From an uncultured Planctomycetaceae bacterium (GTDB lineage Bacteria; Planctomycetota; Planctomycetia; Pirellulales; Pirellulaceae), in contig CAIYOB010001227.1 in assembly GCA_903927685.1 (NCBI GenBank), forward strand, positions 1 through 28,707: DNA of 28,707 nt, given 5' to 3'. Positions 1 through 8,262 of the stretch are shown piece after piece; the first letter of the stretch is position 1, and the number at the start of each line of letters is the position of its first letter. The position numbers and the translations under genes were made by a program. The notes below the pieces were generated by a model. It had not been told where the DNA came from. It searched no databases and was given only the letters and a program-made list of their open reading frames with translations.

Positions 1-22
1 CGCGGCGGGGCGCGGCGGGGCG
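1..22. repeat. Short GC-rich tandem repeat
   Basis: Two copies of the 10-base unit CGCGGCGGGG plus the first two bases of a third stand at the very start of the window, just before the putative promoter of the first gene. The array may extend upstream out of view. Its role is unknown. Confidence 0.6.
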
Positions 23-27
23 TTGAC

Positions 28-56
28 TTGACCTCGCCCGCGCGTTGGCTTACAGT
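28..56 (+). promoter_or_regulatory. Putative sigma-70-type promoter of the DUF1080 operon
   Basis: TTGACC at 28-33 matches the -35 consensus at five of six positions. It is followed by a 17-base spacer and TACAGT at 51-56, which matches the -10 consensus at four of six. The expected start site is near 63, giving a leader of about 40 bases before the ATG at 104. This is consensus matching only. Confidence 0.45.
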
Positions 57-103
57 CGGGGGGATGATCGATCGTTCCCTTCCAAGAAGAAAGACGACTC
101 ACG

Positions 104-907
104 ATGAAAGCGATGACGTTGGGACTGCAGGTGGCGTGCTGGGCCTTGCTGGCGGCGGCGGCCGGGGCGGCGGACGAGGGGGCTGGCAGCGGGGCGCGCG
201 AGGGACAGTGGGTGCCGTTGTTCAACGGCCAAGACCTGACAGGCTGGACGCCGAAGATCAAGGGCTACGACCTGGGCGACAATTTCGGCAACACGTTTCG
301 CGTCGAGGACGGCGTGCTGAAGGTGGGCTACGACAAGTACGACAAGTTTGACAACCGGTTCGGCCACCTGTTCTACAAGGACAAGTTCTCGCATTACATC
401 CTGCGGGTCGAATATCGGTTTGTCGGCGAACAAGTCGCCGGCGGTCCCGGCTGGGCATTCCGCAACAGCGGCGTGATGCTCCACGGGCAGACGGCCGAGA
501 GCATGCGCAAGGACCAGGATTTCCCGGTGTCCATCGAAGTCCAACTGCTGGGCGGCAGCGGCCAAGGCAAACGCACCACGGCCAACGTCTGTTCCCCGGG
601 CACGAATTTTGTGATGGATGGAAAACTGGTCACGCGGCACTGCAACGACTCGACGTCCAAGACCTATCACGGCGACCAATGGGTGACGCTCGAGATCGAG
701 GTCCACGGGAACGGCAAGATCCGACACATCATCGAAGGCCAGACGGTCTTCGAGTACGAGCAGCCGCAACTGGACGAAAATGACTCCGACGCCCGGGCGC
801 TGATCGTCGACGGGAACAAGCAGCTGAGCGCAGGCACGATCTCGCTGCAGTCGGAAAGCCATCCGGTTGAGTTTCGCAAAGTCGAGATCCTGGTCCTGAA
901 ACCATGA
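104..907 (+). CDS. Secreted DUF1080 (3-keto-disaccharide hydrolase-type) protein
   Basis: This encodes 267 residues with an N-terminal signal peptide (about residues 1-22, hydrophobic core rich in Ala and Leu, ending AGAADE), so the mature protein is probably periplasmic or extracellular. The body has DUF1080 hallmarks: an opening W-V-P-L-F-N-G-Q-D-L-T-G-W motif at about 36-48, a central stretch with FRNSGVMLHGQ, and a closing beta-strand (VEFRKVEILVL). The family has a concanavalin-like jelly-roll fold, and some members hydrolyse 3-keto-glycosides. The substrate cannot be read from sequence. The start at 104 follows the purine-rich AAGAAGAAAGACGA. The stop codon overlaps the next gene's start as ATGA, so the two are probably translationally coupled. 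A second family member lies at 15454. Confidence 0.9.
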   Translation: MKAMTLGLQVACWALLAAAAGAADEGAGSGAREGQWVPLFNGQDLTGWTPKIKGYDLGDNFGNTFRVEDGVLKVGYDKYDKFDNRFGHLFYKDKFSHYILRVEYRFVGEQVAGGPGWAFRNSGVMLHGQTAESMRKDQDFPVSIEVQLLGGSGQGKRTTANVCSPGTNFVMDGKLVTRHCNDSTSKTYHGDQWVTLEIEVHGNGKIRHIIEGQTVFEYEQPQLDENDSDARALIVDGNKQLSAGTISLQSESHPVEFRKVEILVLKP

Positions 908-2412
908 CCACCAGCGCCGAGGCCCAGCACCGCCCGCTGCGGCTGGATATCGATCCGGTAATCCGCCGCGCCGAGCACTTGGCGGAACAGGTGCACCGCG
1001 AACTGCCCGGTCATGACGGGCTGATCCGAGCGGCCGCGGGGATTGCCGAGGCGGCGCACGAGGCCAAGCGTGTGGCCCGTGCGCTGCGCCGCCCGTGGGG
1101 CCTGCACCGGCTGCCAGCCGCCTTTGCGGCGCTCGCCCTGCTGGCCTTCGGCGGCTGGATCTATTGGAATTTCTTTCACGCCGCCACGCTGCGGATCGCC
1201 GTGCCCGCGGAGGACGCCACGCAGTTGCGCGAACGGCTGGCGCATGCAGGGCGAGTCAAGTTTGCGATCACCGTCACCGCAGGCTCGCGCGAGGGCCTGC
1301 AACTGCTGTTGAGCGACAAGGCGGATCTGACGTTTGTCCAGGGCGGGATTCCGCTGCCCGACGATCTGCCGCGGCGCCAGAATCCGACTCCCGAGCTGGT
1401 CCTGTATTTCGTCCGCCAGGGCGTCCAGCATCCGCAAGGCGTGCGGCGGGTGCTGACTTCGGCCGCTGGCCAGGGCAGCCATTCCGTCGTCCAGGTCTTC
1501 GCGCGGCTTTGGGATCTGGAAGGTCAGGTCCAATTCGTCCACGACTGGCGGGAATTCAACGCCTCGCCGTCGTTCCAGATCCCCGCCGACATCGACGCCG
1601 TCTTCGTGATCAAGGACCTCGCGGACGGCCGGACGTTGGAAGCGGCCGAACGGCTGGCGGCGGCTGGGTTTCGGCTGACCGCGCCCAACATCGGAGCCCA
1701 CGCCTTCGGCTTGGACTACCTGAAACCCGCGGAGATTGCCGCCGGCGCGCTGAGTCAGCAGCCGCTCGTTCCCGAACAGGCCGTGCCGACGTATTCGGTC
1801 GCGACCTACCTGGTCGCCCGCCGGGATTTGACGCCCCGCCTGCTGGCCGCGGCCGCGCATCTGCTGGACAGCAACGCCGACACGCTGTCCGCACGCGGGT
1901 TTGAACCGACGCTCGGCGACGCGGCGGAACTGCTGCAGGGCTTCGAGTCCTTCCTCAGCGTGCTGGTCTATATCGGCCTGGCCTTCCTGGCCTTGCTGGG
2001 CTTGGAGGTCATGACGTACCGCCGGCGGTTCCACGAGTTGAATACGCTGATCAGCCTGATCAGCATGCACCAGAGCAACAAAGACGTGCTGGGGCTAACC
2101 TGCGACGAAACGCGGCGGGAGAACCTGTTGTACTTGTCCACCTGCAGCGACTTGCTGGGCCTGATCAGCGTGATCGGCGGCTACTATTCGCAGGAGAACT
2201 CGTCGCTGCTGTACAGCAACCTGCTGGACGTCATCTACGAGCGGTCCGACCGCATGAAGCTGAACATCCAGACCAAGATCCTGCATGCCTCGATCGTCGT
2301 GCCGCAGGCGGCCGTGAAGCCCGCAGCCGTAACGCCGGCGGCGCCGGCCGGGGATGCGGCACCCGCGGCCCCCGCGGCGTCCGCTGACACAGCCACCAAG
2401 GAGACGACATGA
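904..2412 (+). CDS. Membrane-anchored TAXI/NMT1-like solute-binding protein
   Basis: This encodes 502 residues. About 68 cytoplasmic residues precede transmembrane segment 1 (about 70-91, rich in Ala, Leu and Trp). The periplasmic domain (about 95-345) resembles the TAXI-type TRAP substrate-binding fold: it opens with a strand LRIAVPAED, includes [22 protein letters not shown], and continues in two alternating lobes. A second membrane segment (about 350-370) leads to a cytoplasmic helical region (about 375-462) and an Ala/Pro-rich tail. TAXI proteins normally bind small organic acids for a TRAP permease, but none is encoded here. The extra cytoplasmic tail suggests a sensor or scaffold, which is inference. 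It starts in an ATGA overlap with the gene before and ends in an ATGA overlap with the gene after. Confidence 0.7.
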   Translation: MTTSAEAQHRPLRLDIDPVIRRAEHLAEQVHRELPGHDGLIRAAAGIAEAAHEAKRVARALRRPWGLHRLPAAFAALALLAFGGWIYWNFFHAATLRIAVPAEDATQLRERLAHAGRVKFAITVTAGSREGLQLLLSDKADLTFVQGGIPLPDDLPRRQNPTPELVLYFVRQGVQHPQGVRRVLTSAAGQGSHSVVQVFARLWDLEGQVQFVHDWREFNASPSFQIPADIDAVFVIKDLADGRTLEAAERLAAAGFRLTAPNIGAHAFGLDYLKPAEIAAGALSQQPLVPEQAVPTYSVATYLVARRDLTPRLLAAAAHLLDSNADTLSARGFEPTLGDAAELLQGFESFLSVLVYIGLAFLALLGLEVMTYRRRFHELNTLISLISMHQSNKDVLGLTCDETRRENLLYLSTCSDLLGLISVIGGYYSQENSSLLYSNLLDVIYERSDRMKLNIQTKILHASIVVPQAAVKPAAVTPAAPAGDAAPAAPAASADTATKETT

Positions 2413-2801
2413 ACGAACAAGAATCCCTCCTGGCCGTCCAGCGGCGCGCGGCCGAGCAGCGGCACATCCAGGAGATTCGCCGCCATATCTTCTTGTGCTG
2501 CGACCAGACGACGGCCAAGTGCTGTGACAAGGAACGTTCGCTGGTCGCTTGGAACTATCTCAAGACGCGGCTGGACGAACTGGGGCTGACCGGTTCCGGG
2601 GGCGTGTTTCGCACCAAGGCCAACTGTCTGCGGATCTGTGTCGGCGGTCCCGTTGCCGTCGTGTACCCGGAAGGCGCCTGGTACGGGCAGTGCGATCCTC
2701 CGGTGCTCGAACGGATCATCCAGGAACACCTGATCGGCGGCCGCCTGGTCCGCGAGTACTTGATCGAGGAGCATCCGCTGGCGGCGGAGCCGGCCCCTTG
2801 A
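2409..2801 (+). CDS. Thioredoxin-like [2Fe-2S] ferredoxin-type protein
   Basis: This encodes 130 residues, cytoplasmic, with no signal peptide. Cysteines at 30, 31, 38, 39, 73 and 77 fit the thioredoxin-fold [2Fe-2S] pattern: two cysteines in the first loop, then C-x3-C in NCLRIC followed by a [11 protein letters not shown] strand-turn typical of this family. The last of these motifs is the strongest evidence. Family members carry electrons or are subunits of larger redox enzymes. No partner oxidoreductase is nearby, so the role is open. The start codon overlaps the stop of the TAXI-like gene (ATGA at 2409-2412), which indicates coupled expression with that membrane protein. About 25 helical residues precede the fold. 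Confidence 0.82.
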   Translation: MNEQESLLAVQRRAAEQRHIQEIRRHIFLCCDQTTAKCCDKERSLVAWNYLKTRLDELGLTGSGGVFRTKANCLRICVGGPVAVVYPEGAWYGQCDPPVLERIIQEHLIGGRLVREYLIEEHPLAAEPAP

Positions 2802-2837
2802 GTTTCGCCAGACGCGGCGAGACAATGGAAACAGGGC

Positions 2838-2868
2838 CCGCGGCGAGACGCAAGTCTGTCTCCCGCGG
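2838..2868 (+). terminator. Hairpin after the ferredoxin gene
   Basis: CCGCGG (2838-2843), one bulged C, then GAGAC (2845-2849) pair with GTCTC (2858-2862) and CCGCGG (2863-2868) around an eight-base loop, giving an 11-bp stem. It lies 37 bases after the ferredoxin stop and 24 bases before the Uma2 start. No T-tract follows, so it may be a weak terminator or an mRNA structure close to the Uma2 ribosome-binding site. Confidence 0.35.
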
Positions 2869-2892
2869 CTCGGTTGGACCAGGGAGATTTGC

Positions 2893-3591
2893 ATGTCCAC
2901 CGTCACGATTCCTGAGACAATTCCGCGCAGCGCGAGTCGGCGGATTCCGCCCCTGCGCAGCGGCGATCACCTGACGCGCGACGAGTTCGAGCGGCGCTAC
3001 CGGGCGATGCCCGCTGTCCACAAGGCAGAACTGATCGAAGGAATCGTCTATATGCCGTCCCCTGTTTCCGCAGAAGACCATGGTGAGCCCCATTTTGATT
3101 TCATCACTTGGCTAGGCGTCTACCGAGCGCATACGCCGCAGGTCCGGGGTGGGGACAATGCCACGCTACGGCTGGACTTGGACAACGAGCCGCAGCCGGA
3201 CGGCTACTTGCGGCTGCTGCCCGAGTCCGGGGGACAATCCCGGCTGGTCGAGGGCTACGTCACGGGGGCCCCGGAACTGATCGTCGAGATTGCGGCCAGC
3301 AGCGCGAGCTACGACCTGCACGAAAAGTTGAACGCGTACCGGAGGAACGGAGTCCGCGAGTACGTCGTGTGGCGAGTCTGGGACGAGGCGGTCGACTGGT
3401 TTGTGCTCCGCAGCGGGCGCTTTGAGCCGCTGGCGCCGGCCGACGGCATCTACCGCAGCGAGGTCTTTCCGGGCCTGTGGCTGCAACCACAAGCCGTGCT
3501 TCGCGGCGACCTGGCACAGGTCCTGCAGGTGCTCGAGCAGGGGCTCGCCAGCCCCGAGCACGCCGCGTTTGTCGCGAGCCTGCAAGGCTAG
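2893..3591 (+). CDS. Uma2-family (DUF820) putative PD-(D/E)XK nuclease
   Basis: This encodes 232 residues, cytoplasmic. The Uma2/DUF820 core is visible: KAELIEGIVYM at about 44-54, a PD motif with Asp103 in EPQPDGYLRL, Glu132 in PELIVEIAASSASYD, then Lys145 and Tyr149 in EKLNAYRRNGVREYVVW. These are the positions expected for a PD-(D/E)XK active site. The family is widely expanded in cyanobacteria and planctomycetes, and cellular roles are mostly unknown. AGGGAG lies seven bases before the ATG, a good ribosome-binding site. The C-terminal 40 residues after the nuclease core are helical. Its stop codon shares bases with the stop of the convergent oxidoreductase gene. Confidence 0.9.
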   Translation: MSTVTIPETIPRSASRRIPPLRSGDHLTRDEFERRYRAMPAVHKAELIEGIVYMPSPVSAEDHGEPHFDFITWLGVYRAHTPQVRGGDNATLRLDLDNEPQPDGYLRLLPESGGQSRLVEGYVTGAPELIVEIAASSASYDLHEKLNAYRRNGVREYVVWRVWDEAVDWFVLRSGRFEPLAPADGIYRSEVFPGLWLQPQAVLRGDLAQVLQVLEQGLASPEHAAFVASLQG

Positions 3592-4901
3592 CTTAGCTTG
3601 GTGATCCCCGGGATGGGCACCGGGTAAGTCCCGTCGGCGCCGGCTTTGGCGGGCGGCTCCATGTCCCAGCTGACGGCCTCGGGTCCGGCTTGCCACGGCG
3701 AGTTGAACGCCTGGTCCCACGTCAGCTGCTGGCCCGTGTAACAGACCATCTGGCCCAGCAGCGACAGCATCGTGCTGCGGACCATGCGGACGCCGTCATG
3801 GACCGGCTGGCCGCTGCGGACGGCGTCGAACAGAACCACGTGCTCGGCATCGTACATGTTCGATTTCGGGCCGTCGTACTGCCACTTCGTCTCGCCTTCG
3901 ATGCGATTCTTCAGCACGTCGCAGCGGCCCTTGGTGCCCAGGAACGTGTCGGAGACTTCGCTGTAGCAGCCGTCCTGGGCGCGGACGTTGGCGTACATCC
4001 GCACGCCGCTGGCGTACTCGAAGACCACCGCGCCGTGATCGAACACATCGCCGTAGACCGGGCCGAAACCGGAGGACCGGCCGCCGGAACCGAAGGCCCG
4101 CAGCGGCGTCTCTTCGCGCAGGGCCCACGCCCCTTTGTCGATGCTGTGCAGCAGCGACTGCGGGCCGTCGTCGCCGGACAGCCAGCGGAAATGGTACCAG
4201 TTGCGGAACTGGTACTCCAATTCGCTCCAGCCGGGCTGCCGTTCCACATTGCGGTACGTCGAACGCATGTACGTCTCCTGGATCGCCACCAGATCGCCGA
4301 TCGCGCCGTCCAACACTCGCTTGACAGTCTCCTGGACGCCTTTGTCGTACCGCCAGCACAAGCCGGATACGACGCTCAAGTTCTTCTTCTGCGCCTCGTC
4401 GCACGCCGCCTGGACAAGGTGGAGTCCCGGCGGGTCGATGGCGTGCGGCTTCTCGACAAAGACGTGCTTGCCCGCGTCCACGGCGGCTTTCAGGTACGTC
4501 GGGTGGAACTTCGAGGTGCAGGCGATCAGCACCACGTCGACGTCGCTGGCGATCACTTTCTGATAGGCGTCGAAGCCGACGAAGCAGTGCTCGTCGTCCA
4601 CGGCCACCTGGTCCGGCTTGGCCTTCTTCAGGTTGTCGCGGCTGGACTTGACGCGGTCCTCAAAGATATCGGACATGGCGACCAGGCGGACGTCGGCCCC
4701 GGCGTTCATCGCATTGGCCGCAGCCCCGCTGCCGCGGCCGCCGCAGCCGATCAGGCCCACCTTGATGACGTCACTGCCGGCGGCATGGACGCTGCGGGAC
4801 AGGGGCAGCGTGCCCAGGACGGCTCCGGCGGCGGCCGACGTGGCCAGAAACTGGCGGCGGGAACAGACACGCGGTGGCGTGAGCTTGGCGGGTGCATTCA
4901 T
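3588..4901 (-). CDS. Tat-exported Gfo/Idh/MocA-family oxidoreductase
   Basis: This encodes 437 residues. The start at 4901 is chosen because AAGGAG lies eight bases upstream and because it gives a proper Tat signal, with SRRQFLATS at about 14-22 followed by a hydrophobic stretch ending SVHAAG. An open frame extends further upstream, but that sequence is unlike a protein. The Rossmann nucleotide-binding motif G-C-G-G-R-G is at 52-57 and the family EKP motif at 150-152. The C-terminal half is the usual beta-sheet domain (FRNWYHFRWLSGDDGPQ, then HSIDKG). Members use NAD(P) to oxidise or reduce sugars and cyclitols. Tat export implies a folded, cofactor-loaded enzyme outside the cytoplasm. It is divergent from the uronic-acid kinase gene, and the substrate is unknown. 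Confidence 0.9.
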   Translation of the reverse strand: MNAPAKLTPPRVCSRRQFLATSAAAGAVLGTLPLSRSVHAAGSDVIKVGLIGCGGRGSGAAANAMNAGADVRLVAMSDIFEDRVKSSRDNLKKAKPDQVAVDDEHCFVGFDAYQKVIASDVDVVLIACTSKFHPTYLKAAVDAGKHVFVEKPHAIDPPGLHLVQAACDEAQKKNLSVVSGLCWRYDKGVQETVKRVLDGAIGDLVAIQETYMRSTYRNVERQPGWSELEYQFRNWYHFRWLSGDDGPQSLLHSIDKGAWALREETPLRAFGSGGRSSGFGPVYGDVFDHGAVVFEYASGVRMYANVRAQDGCYSEVSDTFLGTKGRCDVLKNRIEGETKWQYDGPKSNMYDAEHVVLFDAVRSGQPVHDGVRMVRSTMLSLLGQMVCYTGQQLTWDQAFNSPWQAGPEAVSWDMEPPAKAGADGTYPVPIPGITKLS

Positions 4902-5122
4902 CGGGGGACTCCTTGGGTGAGGCGGGAAGGCGGTTGTGTCGTCTGGACGCGAGCCGGTCGCAAGGCGTTGGGTGCTTGCGATTGGCAGGCGACCAACTCG
5001 GATGCGTCCGACCGGGCGTCCATTGTACCGGAAAGAGCCGGCCGCTGAGGATAGCACTCTCGTCTGCCGAGGCATTTTGCCCGGGCTTGGCGGCGAGCTG
5101 TCCGAATTCGCGTGCGCTGGTC

Positions 5123-5146
5123 CGGCCCTTGGTGGTTCGGCCCTTG
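5123..5146. repeat. Nine-base direct repeat upstream of the GHMP kinase
   Basis: CGGCCCTTG occurs at 5123-5131 and again at 5138-5146, a 15-base period, ending about 24 bases before the kinase start codon. It could be a regulator half-site pair or a leader element. There is no direct support beyond the repetition. Confidence 0.35.
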
Positions 5147-5169
5147 CGTTTGCCCAGGGAGTGCCGAGA

Positions 5170-6411
5170 ATGGACGAACTGCCCCGGAAAGTGCTCTGTA
5201 TGTCCGACTCCCGTTTCCTCGATGACTTGCGCCAGACTGTCGTCCGTCGCTACGGTGCGCGGGCGGAGGAAGTCCGCGTCGTGCGCTCGCCGTATCGCAT
5301 CTGCCCGCTGGGTGCGCACATTGATCACCAGTTGGGGCTGGTCACGGCGATGGCCCTGGATCGCGCCGTCCACGTGGCCTATGTCCCGGTAGCGGGCGAG
5401 GTGCGGTTGAGCAGCCTGGACTTTCCGGGAGACGTGACGTTCGCCTTGGCCGACGTTCCCGACCGCAGCCCCGGCGACTGGGGCAACTTCGCCCGGGGAG
5501 CCGTGCGCGCACTCCAGTCGCGGCATCCGCTTCGTGATGGCATTCACGGAGTGACCGCAGGACGCCTGGACGGCGGCGGGCTCAGCTCGTCCGCGGCGAT
5601 CGGCGTGGCCCTGCTGCTGGCGCTGGAGGATGTCAACTCGTTGGCCGTCTCGCCCGCGGAGAACATCGGCTTGGATCAAGCGATCGAGAACGAGTACTTG
5701 GGCTTGCGGAACGGGATTCTCGATCAAGCGGCCATCCTGTTGTCCCGGCGGAACCAGTTGACGTACCTGGACTGCCGCACGCGCGAGCACGAGCTAATCC
5801 CAGGGGCTCAGCGGGCCGAGCCGTTGTCGTTTCTGATCGCCTTCTCCGGCTTGAAGCAGGCCCTGGTCGGAACCGATTACAATCGCCGGGTCGACGAATG
5901 CCGCGCGGCTGCTGCGACGCTGCTGCGGGCGCTCGGCCGGTCCCAGGCGGAGCCGATCCTGCGGAATGTGGAGCCGGAAGAATATGCCCGCTGCGGCGAC
6001 GTCCTGCAGGGTCCACTCGCTCGCCGTGCCGCACACTTCTTTTCCGAGCTGCAGCGAGTCCAGGCGGGCGTCGAATGCTGGCGTCACGGCGACCTGACGC
6101 AGTTCGGCCGGCTAATCACGGCTTCGGGCGCGAGTTCGATCCGCAACTACGAATGCGGTTGCCCGCCCTTGGTGGACCTGCACGAAATCCTGGTGGCCTG
6201 CGACGGCGTGCTCGGAGCCCGGTTCAGCGGCGCGGGCTTTCGCGGCTGCTGCCTGGCGCTGGTCGCCGCCGACGCTGCGGATCAGGCCGCCGCCACGGTG
6301 CTCGGCCGCTACCGCGAACGCCAGCCGCTGTGGGCGGAACAGGCCGCCGTCTTCGTTTGCCGGACGGACGACGGGGCGAGGATCCTGAGCAAAATAACCA
6401 CCCGTTCTTGA
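5170..6411 (+). CDS. GHMP kinase, probable galacturonokinase
   Basis: This encodes 413 residues, cytoplasmic. It is a GHMP kinase. Motif 1 is SPYRICPLGAHIDHQ (40-54) in place of the galactokinase signature containing GEHTDY. The phosphate-binding motif 2 is GLSSSAAIG (137-145), and the putative catalytic Asp185 sits in GLRNGILDQAAILLS. Motif 3 is GARFSGAGFRGCC (349-361). As I recall the plant galacturonokinase GALAK (EC 2.7.1.44), it shares the ICPLGAHIDHQ, GLRNGILDQ, SSIxNYECG and GARFSGAGFRGCCLA blocks, which argues for D-galacturonate 1-phosphorylation rather than galactose. The start at 5170 has CAGGGAG about eight bases upstream. Automated annotation would probably say galactokinase. The following gene is an ADP-ribosylglycohydrolase-family protein, and no nucleotidyltransferase is in the window. 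Confidence 0.8.
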   Translation: MDELPRKVLCMSDSRFLDDLRQTVVRRYGARAEEVRVVRSPYRICPLGAHIDHQLGLVTAMALDRAVHVAYVPVAGEVRLSSLDFPGDVTFALADVPDRSPGDWGNFARGAVRALQSRHPLRDGIHGVTAGRLDGGGLSSSAAIGVALLLALEDVNSLAVSPAENIGLDQAIENEYLGLRNGILDQAAILLSRRNQLTYLDCRTREHELIPGAQRAEPLSFLIAFSGLKQALVGTDYNRRVDECRAAAATLLRALGRSQAEPILRNVEPEEYARCGDVLQGPLARRAAHFFSELQRVQAGVECWRHGDLTQFGRLITASGASSIRNYECGCPPLVDLHEILVACDGVLGARFSGAGFRGCCLALVAADAADQAAATVLGRYRERQPLWAEQAAVFVCRTDDGARILSKITTRS

Positions 6412-6479
6412 CCTGCGGGCTGGCGAACGAGCGCTCGGTCATGGCAGAATTAGGCCGACAGAAGTGATTTGCGCGAGAT

Positions 6480-6500
6480 GCCACGGCTGTTGAACGTGGC
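6480..6500 (+). other. Small hairpin before the ADP-ribosylglycohydrolase gene
   Basis: GCCACG (6480-6485) pairs with CGTGGC (6495-6500) around a nine-base loop, about 30 bases before the ATG and 15 bases before the GAGGAGGAG ribosome-binding site. It is a weak candidate for a leader structure in the 118-base gap between the kinase and this gene. No T-tract follows. Confidence 0.25.
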
Positions 6501-6529
6501 CTACCAACCTAACGAGGAGGAGAGTATCG

Positions 6530-8221
6530 ATGAGATCGATTCGCGTTTGCTTCGCACGACTGGCCTTGCTGTCCCTGGTGATTCCCGTCATCGCAGCTCC
6601 CGTCCAGGCGGAAGCTCCGTCCGCGTACCGCCGCTTGCCGGTCAAAGAGTACCGCGACAAGATGAAGGCGGGCTGGATCGGCCAGATTGCCGGCGTCTCG
6701 TGGGGGGCGCCGACCGAATTCAAGTTCGGCGACAAGATCATGCCGGAAAGTGCCATGCCGAAGTGGCAGCCGGGCATGATCAATCACGCCTTCGGCCAGG
6801 ACGACCTGTACGTCGAGATGACCTTCCTCCGCACGCTCGAGCAGTACGGCCTGGACTGCTCGATCCGCCAGGCTGGGATCGATTTTGCCAACAGCGGGTA
6901 TCCCCTGTGGTGCGCCAATGCCGCCGGCCGCAAGAACCTCCGCAACGGGATCGCTCCGCCCGACTCGAGCCATCCCCGCTTCAACAAGTGTCCCAACGAC
7001 ATCGACTATCAGATCGAAGCGGACTATTCCGGCTTGATCGCCCCCGGCCTGCCCAACGTGGCCGTGGCTTTGGGCGAGAAGTTCGGGCGGCTGATGAACT
7101 ACGGCGACGGCATGTACGCCGGCCAGTTCATGGGGGCCATGTACGCCGAGGCATTTTTCGAAAAGGACATTGTCAAGGTCGTCGAAGCGGGCCTGCGGGC
7201 GATCCCCGCCGAGTGCCAGTATGCCGAGATGGTCCGCGACCTGCTCTGCTGGTCGAAAGAAGTGCCCGACTGGCAGGCGTGCTGGCAGCTGTGCCAGGCC
7301 AAGTACCGCCAGAACCCGGAGTACCAAAAAGCGTCCAACGGCGGGATCGACTGCAAGATCAACGGGGCCTACGTGGTCCTGGGCCTGCTGTACGGCCGCG
7401 GCGACCTCGACCAGACGATCATCATCTCCTGCCGCTGCGGCCAGGACTCGGACTGCAATCCGTCCAGCTCCGCCGGGGTGTTGTTCACCACGCTCGGGTT
7501 CTCCCACCTGCCCGACCGATTCTCGAAGGAATTGAACGAGCAATCGGTGTTCAGCCACACGGCTTACAACTTCCCGGCCCTGCTCGACGTGTGCGAGAAG
7601 CTGGCTCGCCAAGCCCTGGTTCAAGAGGGCGGACGCATTGAGAAGGACGCCGGCGGCGAGGAAGTCTTTGTGATCCCCGTCCAGCCGGTCAAGCCCAGCC
7701 CGCTGGAGTTGAGCTGGGCGCCCGGGCCCATTGCCGGCAGCCGGTACACGGAAGCCGAGCGGGCTCAGATTACGGCGTTGGGCACCGCGGAGGCCTTGCA
7801 GAAAGCGGTCGACAAGTTCGCCCCCGGCTGGTCGCTGGCCCAGTGCGGCGAGGACATGGATCCCGGCCTGCGGGGCGAATATCGCGGCCGCCAAAACGTG
7901 CTGGTCACGCACCCGTTGGACCGCGAGACCGCGTGCGTGCTGAGCCGCAAACTGGAGGTGCCGGCGGGCAAGAAGACGACGCTCCAGCTGACTGTCGGCC
8001 ACTATCCCGCCGGCGACTGGGACTTGGTGGTCAAGGCCGACATGCGGGAACTGCTGCGGAAGACCGTGGGCAAGGCCACGGCCACCGATGGCTGGCAGGA
8101 CGTCCGCGTGGACCTGTCCGAGTTTGCCGGGAAGACCGTCCTGGTTGAACTGCTGAACCAGCCCACCGGCTGGTCGTGGGAAGCCGGCTACTGGGCCGCG
8201 ATCGGCCTGATTTCGGAGTGA
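6530..8221 (+). CDS. Secreted ADP-ribosylglycohydrolase-family protein
   Basis: This encodes 563 residues. A signal peptide (about 1-28, RLALLSLVIPVIAAPVQA) implies export, which is unusual because classical ADP-ribosylglycohydrolases are cytoplasmic. The family core is seen as AGWIGQIAGVSWGAPTEF (47-64), an acidic FGQDDLYVEMTF patch (88-99), GDGMYAGQFMGAMYAE, and near residue 300 CGQDSDCNPSSSAGVL, which takes the place of the GGDTDTIA metal-binding motif. The last 120 or so residues form a beta-rich domain of unknown type (KTTLQLTVGHYPAGDWDLVV). GAGGAGGAG lies about ten bases before the ATG. Exported planctomycete members may act on glycosides rather than ADP-ribosyl groups, which is inference. 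It converges on the MFS gene with a 41-base gap. Confidence 0.85.
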   Translation: MRSIRVCFARLALLSLVIPVIAAPVQAEAPSAYRRLPVKEYRDKMKAGWIGQIAGVSWGAPTEFKFGDKIMPESAMPKWQPGMINHAFGQDDLYVEMTFLRTLEQYGLDCSIRQAGIDFANSGYPLWCANAAGRKNLRNGIAPPDSSHPRFNKCPNDIDYQIEADYSGLIAPGLPNVAVALGEKFGRLMNYGDGMYAGQFMGAMYAEAFFEKDIVKVVEAGLRAIPAECQYAEMVRDLLCWSKEVPDWQACWQLCQAKYRQNPEYQKASNGGIDCKINGAYVVLGLLYGRGDLDQTIIISCRCGQDSDCNPSSSAGVLFTTLGFSHLPDRFSKELNEQSVFSHTAYNFPALLDVCEKLARQALVQEGGRIEKDAGGEEVFVIPVQPVKPSPLELSWAPGPIAGSRYTEAERAQITALGTAEALQKAVDKFAPGWSLAQCGEDMDPGLRGEYRGRQNVLVTHPLDRETACVLSRKLEVPAGKKTTLQLTVGHYPAGDWDLVVKADMRELLRKTVGKATATDGWQDVRVDLSEFAGKTVLVELLNQPTGWSWEAGYWAAIGLISE

Positions 8222-8262
8222 TCGGCAACGGCGTGAAAACGGCGCAGGGCGTCGCCCTCGAT

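Noticed and set aside
3690..5048. Plus-strand open frame opposite the first oxidoreductase
   Set aside because: No domain, and it continues through the control region. The minus strand has Tat, Rossmann and EKP motifs.
4902..5075. N-terminal extension of the first Gfo/Idh/MocA protein
   Set aside because: It would place 58 unlikely residues before the Tat signal. AAGGAG stands in front of the internal ATG at 4901.
8222..8262. Possible terminator between the ADP-ribosylglycohydrolase and MFS genes
   Set aside because: Only a four-base GGCG/CGCC pairing was found, with no T-tract; too weak to call.
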